Shown here piece after piece: positions 24,086-35,468 of a DNA stretch of 64,000 nt (position 1 is the stretch's first letter; each line of letters begins with the position of its first letter). This DNA comes from Turnera subulata. Lineage: Eukaryota > Streptophyta > Magnoliopsida > Malpighiales > Passifloraceae. Position numbers and translations under genes: made by a program. The stretch is from the NCBI GenBank assembly GCA_028386065.3, contig JAKUCV010004855.1:1-64000 (forward strand), in the 5' to 3' direction. Under the pieces are notes generated by a model. The model ran no database searches, had not been told where the DNA came from, and worked only from the letters and a program-made list of their open reading frames with translations.

Positions 24086-25295
24086 TGATGACCTAAACAT
24101 GACCTTAATATGGATTATTAATGACTAATCATATTTAGTGAATAATTATATATTGATTTTGATGATTAACAAACTTGGTTAGTTGTTTGCATATATTTGT
24201 GTTGATTAACATGCAGCGTGGTTTCTTATAAGAACCACACAAAAACCACACGGACTTGGTTTCTGGAAGAAACCACACTTTGTTGTCAACATCAGAAGTG
24301 GTCCTGCTGCAAGTTGCTGGTGGCCCAGGTGGTCCTCACAGCATTAAACCTCAACCCCAAACTACTCCAAGTGGCAGAGAAAGTGGTCCATGCCAGAGAA
24401 GAAGACCTGCAACACTTACCTCTTACCTCCAAGCTCAATTATCAATTGTGGTCCACACTTATGGTCCCGAATTGCCAAAAATGGAATATTTTCAAGTAAT
24501 TGAGCTGCAAAGAGAGTGGACTTTCTGAAATGAACCCAACACCAGCTAGTGGATTATGGAGTCAACTCTGAAGACTAATTTGTACCTCATTGCCGTTGGA
24601 TGATGAGTTGATGGGTACTTTAGAGCCGTTGGATGAAGATCTTCCTACCTACTCCCACTTGCTCAAGCTCTATATAAGAAAGAGGAATGCTTCTTGGAAA
24701 AGCATCCCAACCAATTTGAAAATTGCTTTGAAGTCTACAATTGTGCTTACACCTGAGATATTTGTTAAGCTTACACTTGTGATTATTCTTGTTCTCCAAG
24801 TTGTTTCAAAGGGTAGTGTTTTAGGCAAGACTAGTGTGTAGTTTTGCTGGGATCTCAAATCTAGGATTAGATTTGGGGAAAGGTTAGAGTTTAGCCTGGG
24901 AAAAACTTGTAAAGGTTAGAGCTTAGCCTGCAAAAGCTTGTTTCTTGTAAAGGTTGGAGCTTAGCCTGCAAAAGTTTGGTTTCTGTAATAGGTTGAGGCT
25001 GATCCCGCAAAAGCCTAAGTTAGTGAGAGTTTGAAATCCTAAAGGAGGGTCCTTTAGGTAGTGGAGGTACCTGGTGAGGGGAAACCACTATAAATCACTG
25101 TGCCATCCTTTTCTCTTTCTGCTCTCTTATATTTCTGCTTGTTTGTTTTGCAGGTAAGTGGTTTGTGACGAAACCATTTGGTTTGTCGGAAACCAATCCA
25201 AAAACCAAACGCAATTAAGGGGTAGCCTGATTCACCCCGCCCCACCAAACCCCCCCCCCCCCCCCCCCCCCCTCTCAGGCCTATTTGGGCTAACT
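24086..25295 (+). repeat. 5' LTR of the Sirevirus
   Basis: It starts TGATGACCTAAACATG and ends near GGGCTAAC. It is paired with 52239-53417. The TATA box TATATAAG lies at 24671-24678. Palindromes TGGTTTCTGGAAGAAACCA (24257-24275), TGGTTT..AAACCA (25159-25175) and TGGTTTGTCGGAAACCA (25179-25195) are present. A run of about 27 C at 25246-25272 is absent from the 3' LTR. The exact right end is uncertain by a few bases. Confidence 0.9.
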
Positions 25296-25297
25296 AT

Positions 25298-25310
25298 TGG
25301 TAGCGGAGCC
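25298..25310 (+). other. Primer-binding site of the Sirevirus
   Basis: TGGTAGCGGAGCC follows the 5' LTR within a few bases. It differs at two positions from the standard initiator-tRNA-Met PBS TGGTATCAGAGCC, and equals the variant in the Angela-like elements of this window. Confidence 0.75.
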
Positions 25311-25351
25311 ACATCCTCATTACAAAGGAGTAACATCCAGAGGTAAAGATC

Positions 25352-26640
25352 ATGGCTTATGAGGGAAATAGCATCAACAAAGCACCCTACTTCGATGGTG
25401 CAAACTTTGATTACTAGAAGTTCAGGATGAAGATCTTCCTTGAAGGCAAAGATCTGGAGATGTGGAACATAGTCCAACATCCTTATGCCAGACCACTAAG
25501 GGACATGCAGTTCTGGTCAGAAGAAGAGCTAAAAAAGGCTAAGCTTGATGCTCAAGCCAAGAATGTCCTTCTTTGTGGAATAAGTGAGAGTGAGTTCCAA
25601 AGAGTCAGATCTTGTGAAACTGCCTATGAGATCTAGAGGCTTATATGTGTCACTCATGAAGGCACAAACCAAGTGAAGGAGTCAAGACTCAATCGTCTTA
25701 TGAGAGACTATGAAACGGTTTCAGATGGTTTCTGGTGAAACCATACAGGAGATGGATACTCGCTTCACAATTATGTGCAAGCCTTGCAACTCTTGGGAAG
25801 GTAATCACACACAGAGAGAAGGTTACAAAGGTACTTAAGTCTTTACCTAAGGAGTGGGAGCCCAAGGTTACTGCCATAGAAGAAGCTCAGAACTTGAACA
25901 CTCTCACCTATGATGAGTTGATCGGCAAGCTCATAGTGCATGGTTCCAAGTTTGAAACCAAGGAACCAAAGAAGAAGGATCTGGCCTTAAAATCCCAAGA
26001 ATCTGATAATGACAGTGATTCAGATGTTGCACTTCTTATAAAGAGATTTGTAAGATACTTCAAGAAGAAGCAACTCAAGGGAAGAAGTCCTAGAGGTGTG
26101 GAGATTGATGAGCCTAAAAAGGATCCCCTGACATGCTTTGGCTGCAACAGTCCTGGTCACGTCAAATCAGAGTGTCCTTACCAAAAGAAGAACAAATATG
26201 ATTCTTCTAAAACCAAAGGAAAAAAGGTCATGGTTGCTTGGGATGACTCAGATTCTTCAAGCGATTCAGAGACAGATGAGGCAGAGAACGTGTGTCTCAT
26301 GGCTCAAGAAGACTTTGAGGTAGATGACTTACCTGACTTTACTTTTGATGAATTACAAGATGCTTTTATTGAATTGCATGATAAGTATAAGAAAGCTCTT
26401 AAAAAGAACAAAGCAAATAAGAAGCGCATTGATTTACTTGAATATGATGCTGAAGCACATAGAAATGTATATGAAAAGCTTGATACTGCTCATATAGAAG
26501 TATGTAGGTCATATGAAACTCTAAAAGCAGAAAAAGTTGCTCATAGTGAAGTAGAAAAAGAAAATGTTTCTAGTATTGCTAAAAGTGAAATGTTGGTTAT
26601 GAAAAATAGTAAGCTTAAAGAGGAAGTTAGATCTTAAACA
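25352..26640 (+). pseudogene. Sirevirus gag (broken)
   Basis: The ATG at 25352 opens MAYEGNSINKAPYFDG, a typical Sirevirus gag start. Two Trp codons have become TAG (near 25416 and 25634), and a frameshift lies near 25700-25740. A long open part (25735-26637) then carries the capsid C-terminal region, the zinc knuckle CFGCNSPGHVKSEC (near 26134-26175), an acidic Ser/Asp stretch and a coiled-coil-like C-terminal part. A further single-base shift near 26633 separates it from the downstream gag-pol part. Gag would form the virus-like particle. Palindrome TGGTTTCTGGTGAAACCA lies at 25726-25743. Confidence 0.88.
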
Positions 26641-27817
26641 CTCTCTTGAGAAATTCACCAATGGAACTGAAAACCTAAACATATTGTTAGGTCAACAAAG
26701 ACACTCTATGCAGAAAGAAGGAATAGGAGCTACACATGTGGTTTTTGAAAAATCAGACACTTTTGTGCATTTTGTCAAGACAGGGTCTGATATACCTGTT
26801 ACTACTCATGTGCATGCTAACAAACCATATCAGACTGCTAAAAATGCTAAAATAAGATCCAGGATATAATATAGAGACATATCTCCTAACAGGGCACACA
26901 AACCAAATGATTCCAATGTGGTTTGTAACAAACCAAACCTGTATGTGCCATTTGTTCGAACTAGGTCTGGAAAACCATATACACCTTGGACAAACATGTA
27001 TCCACCTTGGAGAAACTATCATATGCATTCATGTAGATCTAGTACATCTCATATTACATGTTATTTCTGTGGTAAAACTGGTCATGGTATCAGAACCTGT
27101 TGGTTTAAGAAGAGAAACAATAATGAGAGGTATATGTGGGTTCCGAAAAGAACCAAGCCTAACCTTGAAGGACCCAAGTCAGTTTGTGTACCTAAAACTT
27201 GATCACGTTGACAGGATACCAGGGATGAATGGATCTTGGACAGTGGGTGTTCAAGGCATATGTCTGGAGACCTATCCATGGTTTCATCCCTAACTGAAAA
27301 GGACCGAGGTAATGTAACTTTTGGTGATACATCAATATGGAAGATCCTTGGTCTTAGTAATGTTGGTTCTAACCTGTTATTTAGCATGTTTTATTGGTTG
27401 ATAATCTGAAGTATAATCTGTTAAGTATTAGCCAGCTATGTGAGAAAGGATACAAGGTTATTTTTGAGGCTTCTAGAAGTTTGGTTTTAGACAAAAACCA
27501 AGTGGTTTTTGTTGGCAACAGAAAAGGCAACATATATTCTATAAACCTATGCAATGTTTCTAACCCTGAGTTCAAGTGTCTAAGTGCAAGAATAGAGACA
27601 CCAACCCTTTAGCACAGAAGGCTTGGCCATGCAAATTTGGAGCTCATTTCAAATTTGTCCAAAAAAGAGTTGGTAAGAGGTCTGCCCAAGCTCAAGTATG
27701 AGAAAGAAACCACTTGTAGAGCCTGTCAGCTTGGAAAACAGGTTAAGCATACTATTTCTACTTCTAGGCCTCTTGAACTACTGCACATTGACTTATTTGG
27801 ACCTATGAGAACAGTAA
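26641..27817 (+). pseudogene. Sirevirus second zinc knuckle, protease and integrase N terminus
   Basis: This continues gag-pol after a frameshift. The second CCHC knuckle CYFCGKTGHGIRTC is near 27058, and the protease active site DSGCSRHMSG near 27238-27270. A GAG-pre-integrase segment (27394-27612) leads to the integrase zinc-binding part HRRLGHAN...CRACQLGK (27615-27740). The frame ends abruptly after HIDLFGPMRTVSL at about 27817, where viral sequence begins. Several stops and shifts are present. Confidence 0.85.
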
Positions 27818-27851
27818 GTCTGTTAATCCAACAAAGGCCAGTCATCCTGGA

Positions 27852-29110
27852 ATGACTCCTTCTGATCTGGCACTTGCAAGAGAAGAATGTAATCAACTGC
27901 TCTCTTTAAAGCTGATTGAACCCACAAAATCTGAGTGGGCTTGCCAAGCATTCTACGTGGAAAAGCGCACAGAAAAGTTTCGTGGGAAGAAGAGGCTTAT
28001 TATTGACTATAAGCCACTCAATCATATCCTACGAGATGATAAGTTTCCCATTCCGAAGATTCAAAATTTGTTTGTCCATCTTGAAGAAGCCTTCATCTTC
28101 TCCAAGTTTGATCTCAAGGCAGGTTTTTGGCAGCTTGGTATCCATCCAGAAGATCGTCCAAAAACAGCCTTCTGTATTCCAGATGCTCAGTATCAATGGA
28201 CGGTCATGCCATTCGGTTTGAAAGTAGCCCCATCTCTTTTTCAAAAAGCAATGATAAGAATCTTTGTACCAATTCTCCATAGTACTTTGGTGTATATTGA
28301 TGATATCCTTCTCGTTTCAAAAGATGAGGAATCCCACCGAGCATTATTGGAAGACTTTCAAGCTATTGTCCAAAAATATGGCATCATGCTGTCGAAAAAG
28401 AAAAGCTTTATTGGGCAACCTCAAGTAGATTTTCTTGGCGTGAAAATCTCATCAGGCCACTACAGTCCAGGACCGCATATTGCACAAGAATTGCTCACCT
28501 TTCCAGAAGAACACCTGTCCCCTAAAGAAGTCCAACAGTTTCTTGGCATTGTCAATTATCTTCGCAATTTCATTCCAAAGGTAGCCACCCACACTTCAGC
28601 CTTATAAAAAATGCTGAAAAAGACACCTCCACCATGGAGTCAAGAGCAGACAACAACTGTCCAATAGTTGAAACGAGTAGCCCAGAATCCTCCACCCTTG
28701 AAGATTCCCTCTGTGGGCCTATGCATCCTCCAGACCGATGCTAGTGACTATTATTGGGGTGCTGTTCTCCTAGAAGAAATTGATAACGTGAAACATCTTT
28801 GTGGGCATGCTAGTGGACAATTCAAAGACTCTGAAAAGCATTACCACACCATTTATAAGGAGATTTTAGCAGTAAAAAATGGGATCAAGAAATTTGAATT
28901 CCATTTGATTGGACATCACTTCAAGGTACAGATGGATGACTCCTCCTTTCCAAAGATTTTAGATTTCAAGAACAAGTCCCTCCCAGAGAAACAATTATTG
29001 CGCTGGAAGGACTGGTTTGCAAAATATGACTTCCATGTGTAGCATATAAAAGGCCAACACAATGTTCTTGCGGATCTACTTTCCAGGCCAAAGACCATCT
29101 CCATCATCCA
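27852..29110 (+). pseudogene. Caulimovirid reverse transcriptase and RNase H (defective)
   Basis: One reading frame carries RT followed by RNase H. RT landmarks are RLIIDYKPLN, FSKFDLKAGFWQ, MPFGLKVAPS and the catalytic YIDD at 28293-28304. RNase H landmarks are QTDAS (near 28735) and HNVLADLLSR (near 29058). In-frame stops occur near 28605, 28665 and 29040. The family's enzyme copies pregenomic RNA into DNA in the cytoplasm. The frame enters from the left without the preceding protease domain, so the 5' part of the viral ORF is missing. Confidence 0.87.
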
Positions 29111-30110
29111 AACTTCCCAGACTCCCCAAGTAGTTCCTTTTATTTACATGGCCACCCCTGTTTGAAACACATCTCCTCCTGAAAATGAGGTTCAGAATAT
29201 CATGAATCTTTCAGCCACTGAACCTGTCATACCCCCCATCCTTCGATGACCTAATACCATACAAAGTATCCAAACTTATACTAGGAATCTTCTCTTTCAC
29301 TTCAAAACTTTGGTTCATGAAGCACTTGGTGATGTCTTTCCTGTCCTAGGTCTTTCCCGTTACCTGACCGATACTCCCTATCATGACATTCCAAGCCTAG
29401 GCACCACACCATGGCCTATATCTTTATATGATTACCTCTGGTGTCTCACCATTCTGTATTATACACTCATCCATATTCCTGTACATCCGGTACTATGAAA
29501 CCTCCTAAATAGGAATGCTCACACTTCCAAGTGTTGGTACTTCCTCCAAACTTTTGCTCCTCTCTCCTGGTAGAGAAGAGAGCTTGCTCGAATTCAAGCC
29601 ACTCACCCATCTGCACAAAGAGAAACTATTGCTGCTTATGTGGTAGTTCATCGACCATATGTTCAGCATAACTCCTCCATTGCCCCTCGGCAAGTTGTTC
29701 ACATATGGAAAACCATTAAAGGAACTATTGCTGATGTACCCCACCTAGCCAGTGAGGCTAGAAGCTTTCTCTATAGTCTCAATGGATTCACAATCCCTGG
29801 GAACACCAATATAACCTCAACCTCTTTGGTTTCCACCCCTGCTAGACCTGTTGCAGGCCACACAGTTGATATTCCTCCAGCAGTTCCCATTGAACTTCGA
29901 AATTGGGCACAATGGCTTTGTCATCATCCTTCTGTCTCACCAACTCCATCTACTGTTTTGAGGTCCACACAAACCGATGAGGATCCCATCACAAACCTTG
30001 ACTTGGCTTTTTACAAGTCATCCGGAGACCCTGGCTCAGACAGTGACCATGATTGCGACATGACGGACATGTATCATGATTGCAATTCGGAGGAGCCAAT
30101 CAGGAAATAA
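29111..30110 (+). pseudogene. C-terminal extension after caulimovirid RNase H
   Basis: The same frame as RT-RNase H continues for about 330 codons, with stops near 29165, 29250, 29500 and 29575, and ends at 30108-30110. The last open part (29640-30110) includes a Pro/Thr/Ser-rich section and an acidic tail rich in Asp. I recognise no domain. It could be a lineage-specific C-terminal region of the viral polyprotein. That it shares one frame with RT argues against a chance open frame. Confidence 0.6.
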
Positions 30111-30119
30111 AGTATTAAA

Positions 30120-30557
30120 GTGTGTTGTATAATTAAAATGTAATGAGTGTGCTATAATAAGTGGGAGGATGAGTCATCATCCACTTTCGTTTGTCTTTTA
30201 TGTTGTATTATCAAAGTGTGTTGTAAATGGAATGATGAGTCATCATCATCCATTACCCTTTCTCTTCTGTTTCTATATGCTCCTGTCTATATAAAGGAAC
30301 CTTGTAAACATTGGAGGGCATCAGAACTCCTATCAATAAAATCCTGTGTGTTTTATACATCATGTCTTTGTAGATCTCTCTCTTTTCTGAAATTCTTTAG
30401 GACAATAGTCCTATTACTCTCTTCTTCTTCTATCCTGATGCTACGGTCTCCATAGCTTTATGAAATCGCAAAAGGGGTTTGAGTTCCGATTGCCACCTAG
30501 GGTGGATCCTTCCTTACTCACAATGAGCGGTTTCATATAGCTTTAGAGCTCCCGGCC
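30120..30557 (+). promoter_or_regulatory. Caulimovirid-like promoter, polyadenylation region and right junction
   Basis: This non-coding stretch contains two copies of GATGAGTCATCATC (near 30168 and 30233), a TATATAAAGG box (30288-30297) and AATAAA (30335-30340) about 45 bp downstream. This arrangement fits a pararetroviral pregenomic promoter and terminator. A CT-rich leader follows at 30370-30440. The Sirevirus resumes at about 30558 with GTGGATGATTATTC. Confidence 0.6.
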
Positions 30558-32961
30558 TCTGGTGGATGATTATTCAAGGTATACATGGGTGTTATTTCTT
30601 ACACAAAAGGATCATGCATGCTACGAATTTGGTACTCTTGTTAGGCGTTTACAAAATGAAAAAGGTTACAAGATTTCAAAAATTAGAAGTGATCATGGTG
30701 GAGAATTTGATAATCTTGTATTTAAATACTTCTGTGAACAAAGTGGCATTGAACACACTTTTTCGGCTCCTAGAACACCTCAACAAAATGAGGTTGTTGA
30801 AAGGAAGAATCGAACTTTGCAAGAAATGGGCAGAGGGTGTAAACACAGCTTGTTACATTATAAATAGAGTATCATTACGTCCTTCGATTGAAAAGACCCC
30901 CTATGAGATTTAGTTTGATAAGAAACCAAGCATTGGTTATTTTAGAGTATTCGGGTCTAAGTGCTACATTCTCAATACTAAGGACAACCTTGATAAATTT
31001 GAGGCTAAATCTGATAATGGTATATGTCTTGGATACTCTCTAACTAGTAAATCATATCGAGTCTATAACAAGAGAACCTGGGTTGTTGAAGAAACCATGC
31101 ATGCTGTTTTTTATGAGATTGACCCGCGTGATGCATATGATGATATAGCCACAGATACTGTACCTGAGGATCAACCACAGATCATAAGCATTAATGGGAC
31201 TGCTGAAAAAGAGGAAGAACCTCCTGAACTGGGGCCTCTTCCACTGCCCATGCAGCAACCAACCGTGCAACCAGGTTCACAACTAAACATGGAACCATGT
31301 GGTTCTGGGAAAAAACCAAACAATGCAAAATAAGGATCTACTTCTCATGGAAATGTGAGAGCACCCAGGGGACACTCAACAAAGGTTATATTTGGAGACT
31401 TATCCAGAGGGGTGACTACCAGATCGTCATTGCACAATGTCAACTCTCTTCTTGCATTCGTTTCACAAGTAGAACCTAAAAGTGCAAAAAAGGCCATTCT
31501 TGATGAAAATTGGGTGATGGCGTTGCAAGAAGAATTAAATCAGTTCAAGAGAAGTGATGTTTGGGAGCTTGTGCCTAGACCTGCTAAGCATCCAGTCATT
31601 GGAACCAAATGGGTTTTCAGAAACAAACTTGATGAGACTGGAGTTGTGGTAAGAAAGAAAGCAGGGTTAGTTGCTCAAGGTTACAATCAAGAAGAAGGTA
31701 TTGATTATGATGAGACCTTTGCTCCTGTTGCTAGGTTAGAATCTATACGCATGCTACTTGCATTTACATCATATAGATCATTTAAACTCTATCAAATAGA
31801 TGTTAAGAGTGCATTCTTAAATGGACATATCCTAGAAGAGGTCTACGTAGAGCAACCACTTGGTTTTGAAAGTCATGACCATCCTGAGCATGTTTATAAG
31901 CTTAAAAAGGCATTATATGGACTTAAACAAGCTCCTAGAGCATGGTATGATAGATTAAGCTATTATCTTGTGTCTAAAGGCTTCTCTAGAGGCAAAGTTG
32001 ATTCAACATTATTTGTTAGAACTAACAAAAGTGATGTTATTATTGTGCAAATCTATGTTGATGATATTTTGTTTGGATCTACTAATGATTTGCTTTGCAA
32101 GGAATTTGAGAAGCTTATACATAGTGAATTCGAAATGAGTATGATGGGTGAGCTAAATTTCTTTCTGGGATTCCAAGTTAAGCAGCTTGATGGTGGTATT
32201 TTCATTAACCAAGCTAAGTACACTCGGGAGTTGCTGAAGCGCTTTGGTTTGAGTGAAACCAAGCCTTGTGCCACCCCTATGAGCACATCCGCCAAACTTG
32301 ATAAGGATGAACATGGTAAGGATGTTGATATAAAAATGTACAGAGGCATGATAGGGAGTCTTTTTTATCTCACTGCTACAAGACTTGAAATTATGTTCAG
32401 TGTCTGCTTATGTGCAAGATTTTAATCATGTCCTAAAGAGTCACACTTAAAAGCTATCAAACGCATATTCAAGTATCTTAAGAGAACATCCTCACTTGGT
32501 TTATGGTATCCTAAAGTCAGCACTTTTGAGTAACAAGTTATTCAAATGCAGATTTTGCAGGGTGCATATTAGATCGAAAAAGCACAATTGGGACATGCCA
32601 ATTATTTAGACAGTCTCTTGTGTCTTGGTCAAGCAAGAAGTAAAATTCTGTTGCAACCTCAACCACTGAGGCTGAATATGTTGCAGCAGGAGCTTGTTGT
32701 GCACAAGTCCTATGAATGAAACAAAACTTAAGTGATTATGGACTAATATTTAATTGTGTGCCAATCTATTATGACAGCTCTAGTGATATTAATTTGACCA
32801 AGAATCCTGTACAACACTCTCGGACCAAGCACATTGAAGTGAGACATCATTTTATTCGAGACCATGTGTTGAAGAAGGATGTGGCAATTGAATTCGTGAA
32901 GACTGAAAATCAGCTTGCTGATATCTTTACAAAGCCACTCAAAGAGGATCAATTCACCTAG
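30558..32961 (+). pseudogene. Sirevirus integrase core, RT and RNase H (broken)
   Basis: The integrase core resumes with VDDYSRYTWVLF and carries RSDHGGEF (second Asp) and PQQNEVVERKNRT (Glu). About 50 bp are missing after CAAGAAATG near 30825, which shifts the frame. RT is long and mostly open (31355-32425), with [27 protein letters not shown] and catalytic YVDD at 32054-32065. RNase H (32426-32961) has stops but keeps the C-terminal RTKHIEVRHHFIRD and NQLADIFTKPL. Order IN-RT-RH is diagnostic of Ty1/copia. The product would have synthesised and inserted the element's cDNA; it cannot be made intact. Confidence 0.9.
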
Positions 32962-33840
32962 ATCAGAGTTGAACTTAGAATGTGTAACTTACCTTGACTC
33001 TTACGCTTACTTGGTTTGTTACTTGGCTCTATGCTTGGTTTCATACTTGGTTTAATACTTGGTCATTGAACAAACCATGCATCCTCTTATTATGTGCATA
33101 CATGACCATATTAGTTTTATTGCATTCACTACACCTCATATACACACATTCACATTGTATTCTGGTATATGAGGAAATATCTTGAGGCATTATGATCATC
33201 AGTTAAGGCAAAATGGAAGAATAGATAATCTTGGTCTCTGGAGAAACCAAATATTCTGCAGTCATTGTCCAATGGGCAAAAGCATCTCTTCAGGCGGGAA
33301 CTCAAAATCAGAAGGACTCTGATGGATTCAAATGAAAATAATTTGAATTTTGAGTGCCTAGGAAGCTGTCAGATTGTGGATAGAAGGTAATTTGGTTTTA
33401 GGGAAAAACCAAATGTCTAGTAGTTATTACCCAACGGACAAAAGCATCTTGGCAAGTTGGGAGAGCAAATATGTGCACTTTGGGAAAGTCAAAAGGAAGA
33501 TATCTGGTGGGGTTAATCACAGAATCTTTGTTGGTATAAGAAGAAGGTCAAAGTGGTCCAAAAGATTCAAAAAGTAGGGGACCATGATGGGGCATACCCG
33601 ACAAAAGCTGAAAAGGTGGAGGAAAAATTAAATGCTTTTGATCGTTACTCCACCCGTGATCTATTCCGATTCCCTTACCACTCTCTCTCCAATAACCCAC
33701 TTCCCTTAACCGGTTACATCCACCTCTTTTTATATCCCACACACTCTCCTTCCTCAACACAATTACTCCTCACTCACAACTCTATCTCTAATCTCTTTCT
33801 CTATTCTAAACAAGATTTTCTATCAAACCCAAACACTCAA
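32962..33840 (+). other. Sirevirus spacer between pol and env-like ORF
   Basis: No gene is visible on this stretch. Repeated CTTGGTTT words occur at 33008-33065. Two palindromes are present: TTGGTCTCTGGAGAAACCAA (33231-33250) and TTTGGTTTT..AAAACCAAA (33391-33413). The region just before the env-like ORF is pyrimidine-rich. Confidence 0.6.
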
Positions 33841-35468
33841 AAGATGAGGAAGAGAAACACTAAAACGCCTAAGTCCAAGAAGAATGTTCATAAACAAACC
33901 TCTTCCACCTCAAACGCTTCCAAATCAAAGCCAAAAAGTCGAGAAGAGATTGAGGCTGCCAAATTTGCACACCACAAAATGGTGCTTGAACAGAAATCTT
34001 TGGAAGAAGCCAGTGCTCATGAACCCACAATCCAATCTGGTGCTGCAACGGCTGAAGGGTCTGATAAATTCAAAGAGGCTTGGGAGAAGCAAGATGCTCA
34101 GAAGACAACTGGAATGGTTTGGCCTAATCGTGAGGCTTGGCCAACCACGGAGAAGAGCACTGCTCCTGAAGGGACTTCCACATCCTCTTGGCTCAAAACT
34201 CCTCAATCGGGTAACATTCTCCGTTCTGATGTGTTGAATCCAGAACCTATCAGTTTCTGTAGAGCTTTGCCAGCTGACCATGTGCAAACAAACCCTACTT
34301 CACATGCACTTGTTGAAAAGCCTAGTGCTAGTATATCTACCACAATCACAGAAGATACACCCATACTTACACCTAGTCTAGTCATATCCATGATTGACAG
34401 CTTTGTTAAGCATATTGTAACTCCACCTGGTCATGATCTCAAGATATTTCGTGAAAAGAAAAGAGAAGAATTTGGGGATATGATTTCAGATTTCATTATC
34501 AAAGGCTATACTCCTCCAGAAAGCCTCATTCGAACACCCTCTAAAGAAGAAGAAGAAGCCTACTACAAAGAATTGCGTGAAGGAACTGAATAGATAGACA
34601 CTACTGTGGAGGCAAATCAAGAAGCTGGTGATAAGACCAACTTAGTTTCTAATGTGGTTCCAACTGTGGTTCCAGAGGTGGTTTCAACTGTGGTTTCTCC
34701 TACCAAAACCATGCCACCACCTGAACAGACACACACTGTTGATCTCAATTTGCCATAACCAGAGCTAGAAGAGGAAGAAGAAGGTCTGATGGCGACTGTG
34801 CTGAAAGTAAGTAAAGAAGTTGTTGCATCCACTGTTGAGAAGAACCCTGTGGTTTCTAAGAAACCCACTGGGACGCCAAAGAAGACAACTGTCTCTGACT
34901 CAGTCACCACCATTGAGACCACTGGACAGAAGAAAAGGAAGCAGCAATCAGCCACTCCTATGAAAAACACTAGTATTTCCATTCAGGAACCAACTGCTGA
35001 GGTGGTTTCAAAGAAACCAACCCCAAAATCGATGTCCAAGGCTGAAGGAAAAAGAAAAGTTGGTGAGCCCGAACCAGAACTAGAGCCAGAGCCAAAAGAT
35101 AGTTCAGAAAATGAATCAGAGTCAGATGATGGTGAATCTGAGGCAGATGCTTCTGATGATTCAGAGGCTTCAAAGAAGAGGAAAAGAAGTGATGAATCTG
35201 ATAATGACTCAGACTTTGAAAGTGACAATGATGATGAAGATGACAAAGAGGGCTCTGCTGATGACAGTGATGATGGCAATAATGATGGTAATGATGAGGA
35301 AGAAGATAATGATGACCAAGAAGATGATGAAGAAACTCCTGCCAAACCACAAAAGAAGAAGGCCAAAACAGATCTACCCCAAACTGAAGATTTTGCTTGT
35401 CCTCAAGCAAACAGAGAAGAAAAGAAGGCATGATTTGAAAGGAAGAAAAACTAATGTCAATGCATCAA
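33841..35468 (+). pseudogene. Sirevirus env-like ORF, first part
   Basis: The likely start is the ATG near 33844, giving MRKRNTKTPKSKKN. The first stretch runs to a TAG at 34591; the frame resumes, has another stop near 34756, and continues open to 35433. The N-terminal part is basic and Lys/Ser-rich. A later part is a long acidic Asp/Glu/Ser stretch (35040-35340), followed by KKKAKTDLP. The function of the Sirevirus env-like protein is unknown; no signal peptide or transmembrane segment is evident here. The ORF is interrupted at 35469 by the Athila-like element and continues at 42138. Confidence 0.75.

Larger units (their letters stand above)
27818..30557 (+). mobile_element. Endogenous caulimovirid (pararetrovirus) fragment
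   Basis: This segment splits the Sirevirus integrase between its first Asp (HIDLFGP) and DDYSRYTW. It contains the RT and RNase H of a plant pararetrovirus, a C-terminal extension, and then a promoter-like region with TATATAAA (30288-30295) and AATAAA (30335-30340). No movement or coat protein part is present, so it is a partial genome. Whether it belongs to Florendovirus, Badnavirus or another Caulimoviridae genus needs a phylogeny. It is a defective old copy with many stops. No short duplication was recognised at its ends, which fits capture by end-joining rather than integrase. Confidence 0.85.

Noticed and set aside
34970..35431. Minus-strand 127- and 153-codon frames over the env-like ORF
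   Set aside because: Mirror of the acidic Asp/Glu/Ser stretch of the real plus-strand frame; gives Ser- or His-rich low-complexity peptides.
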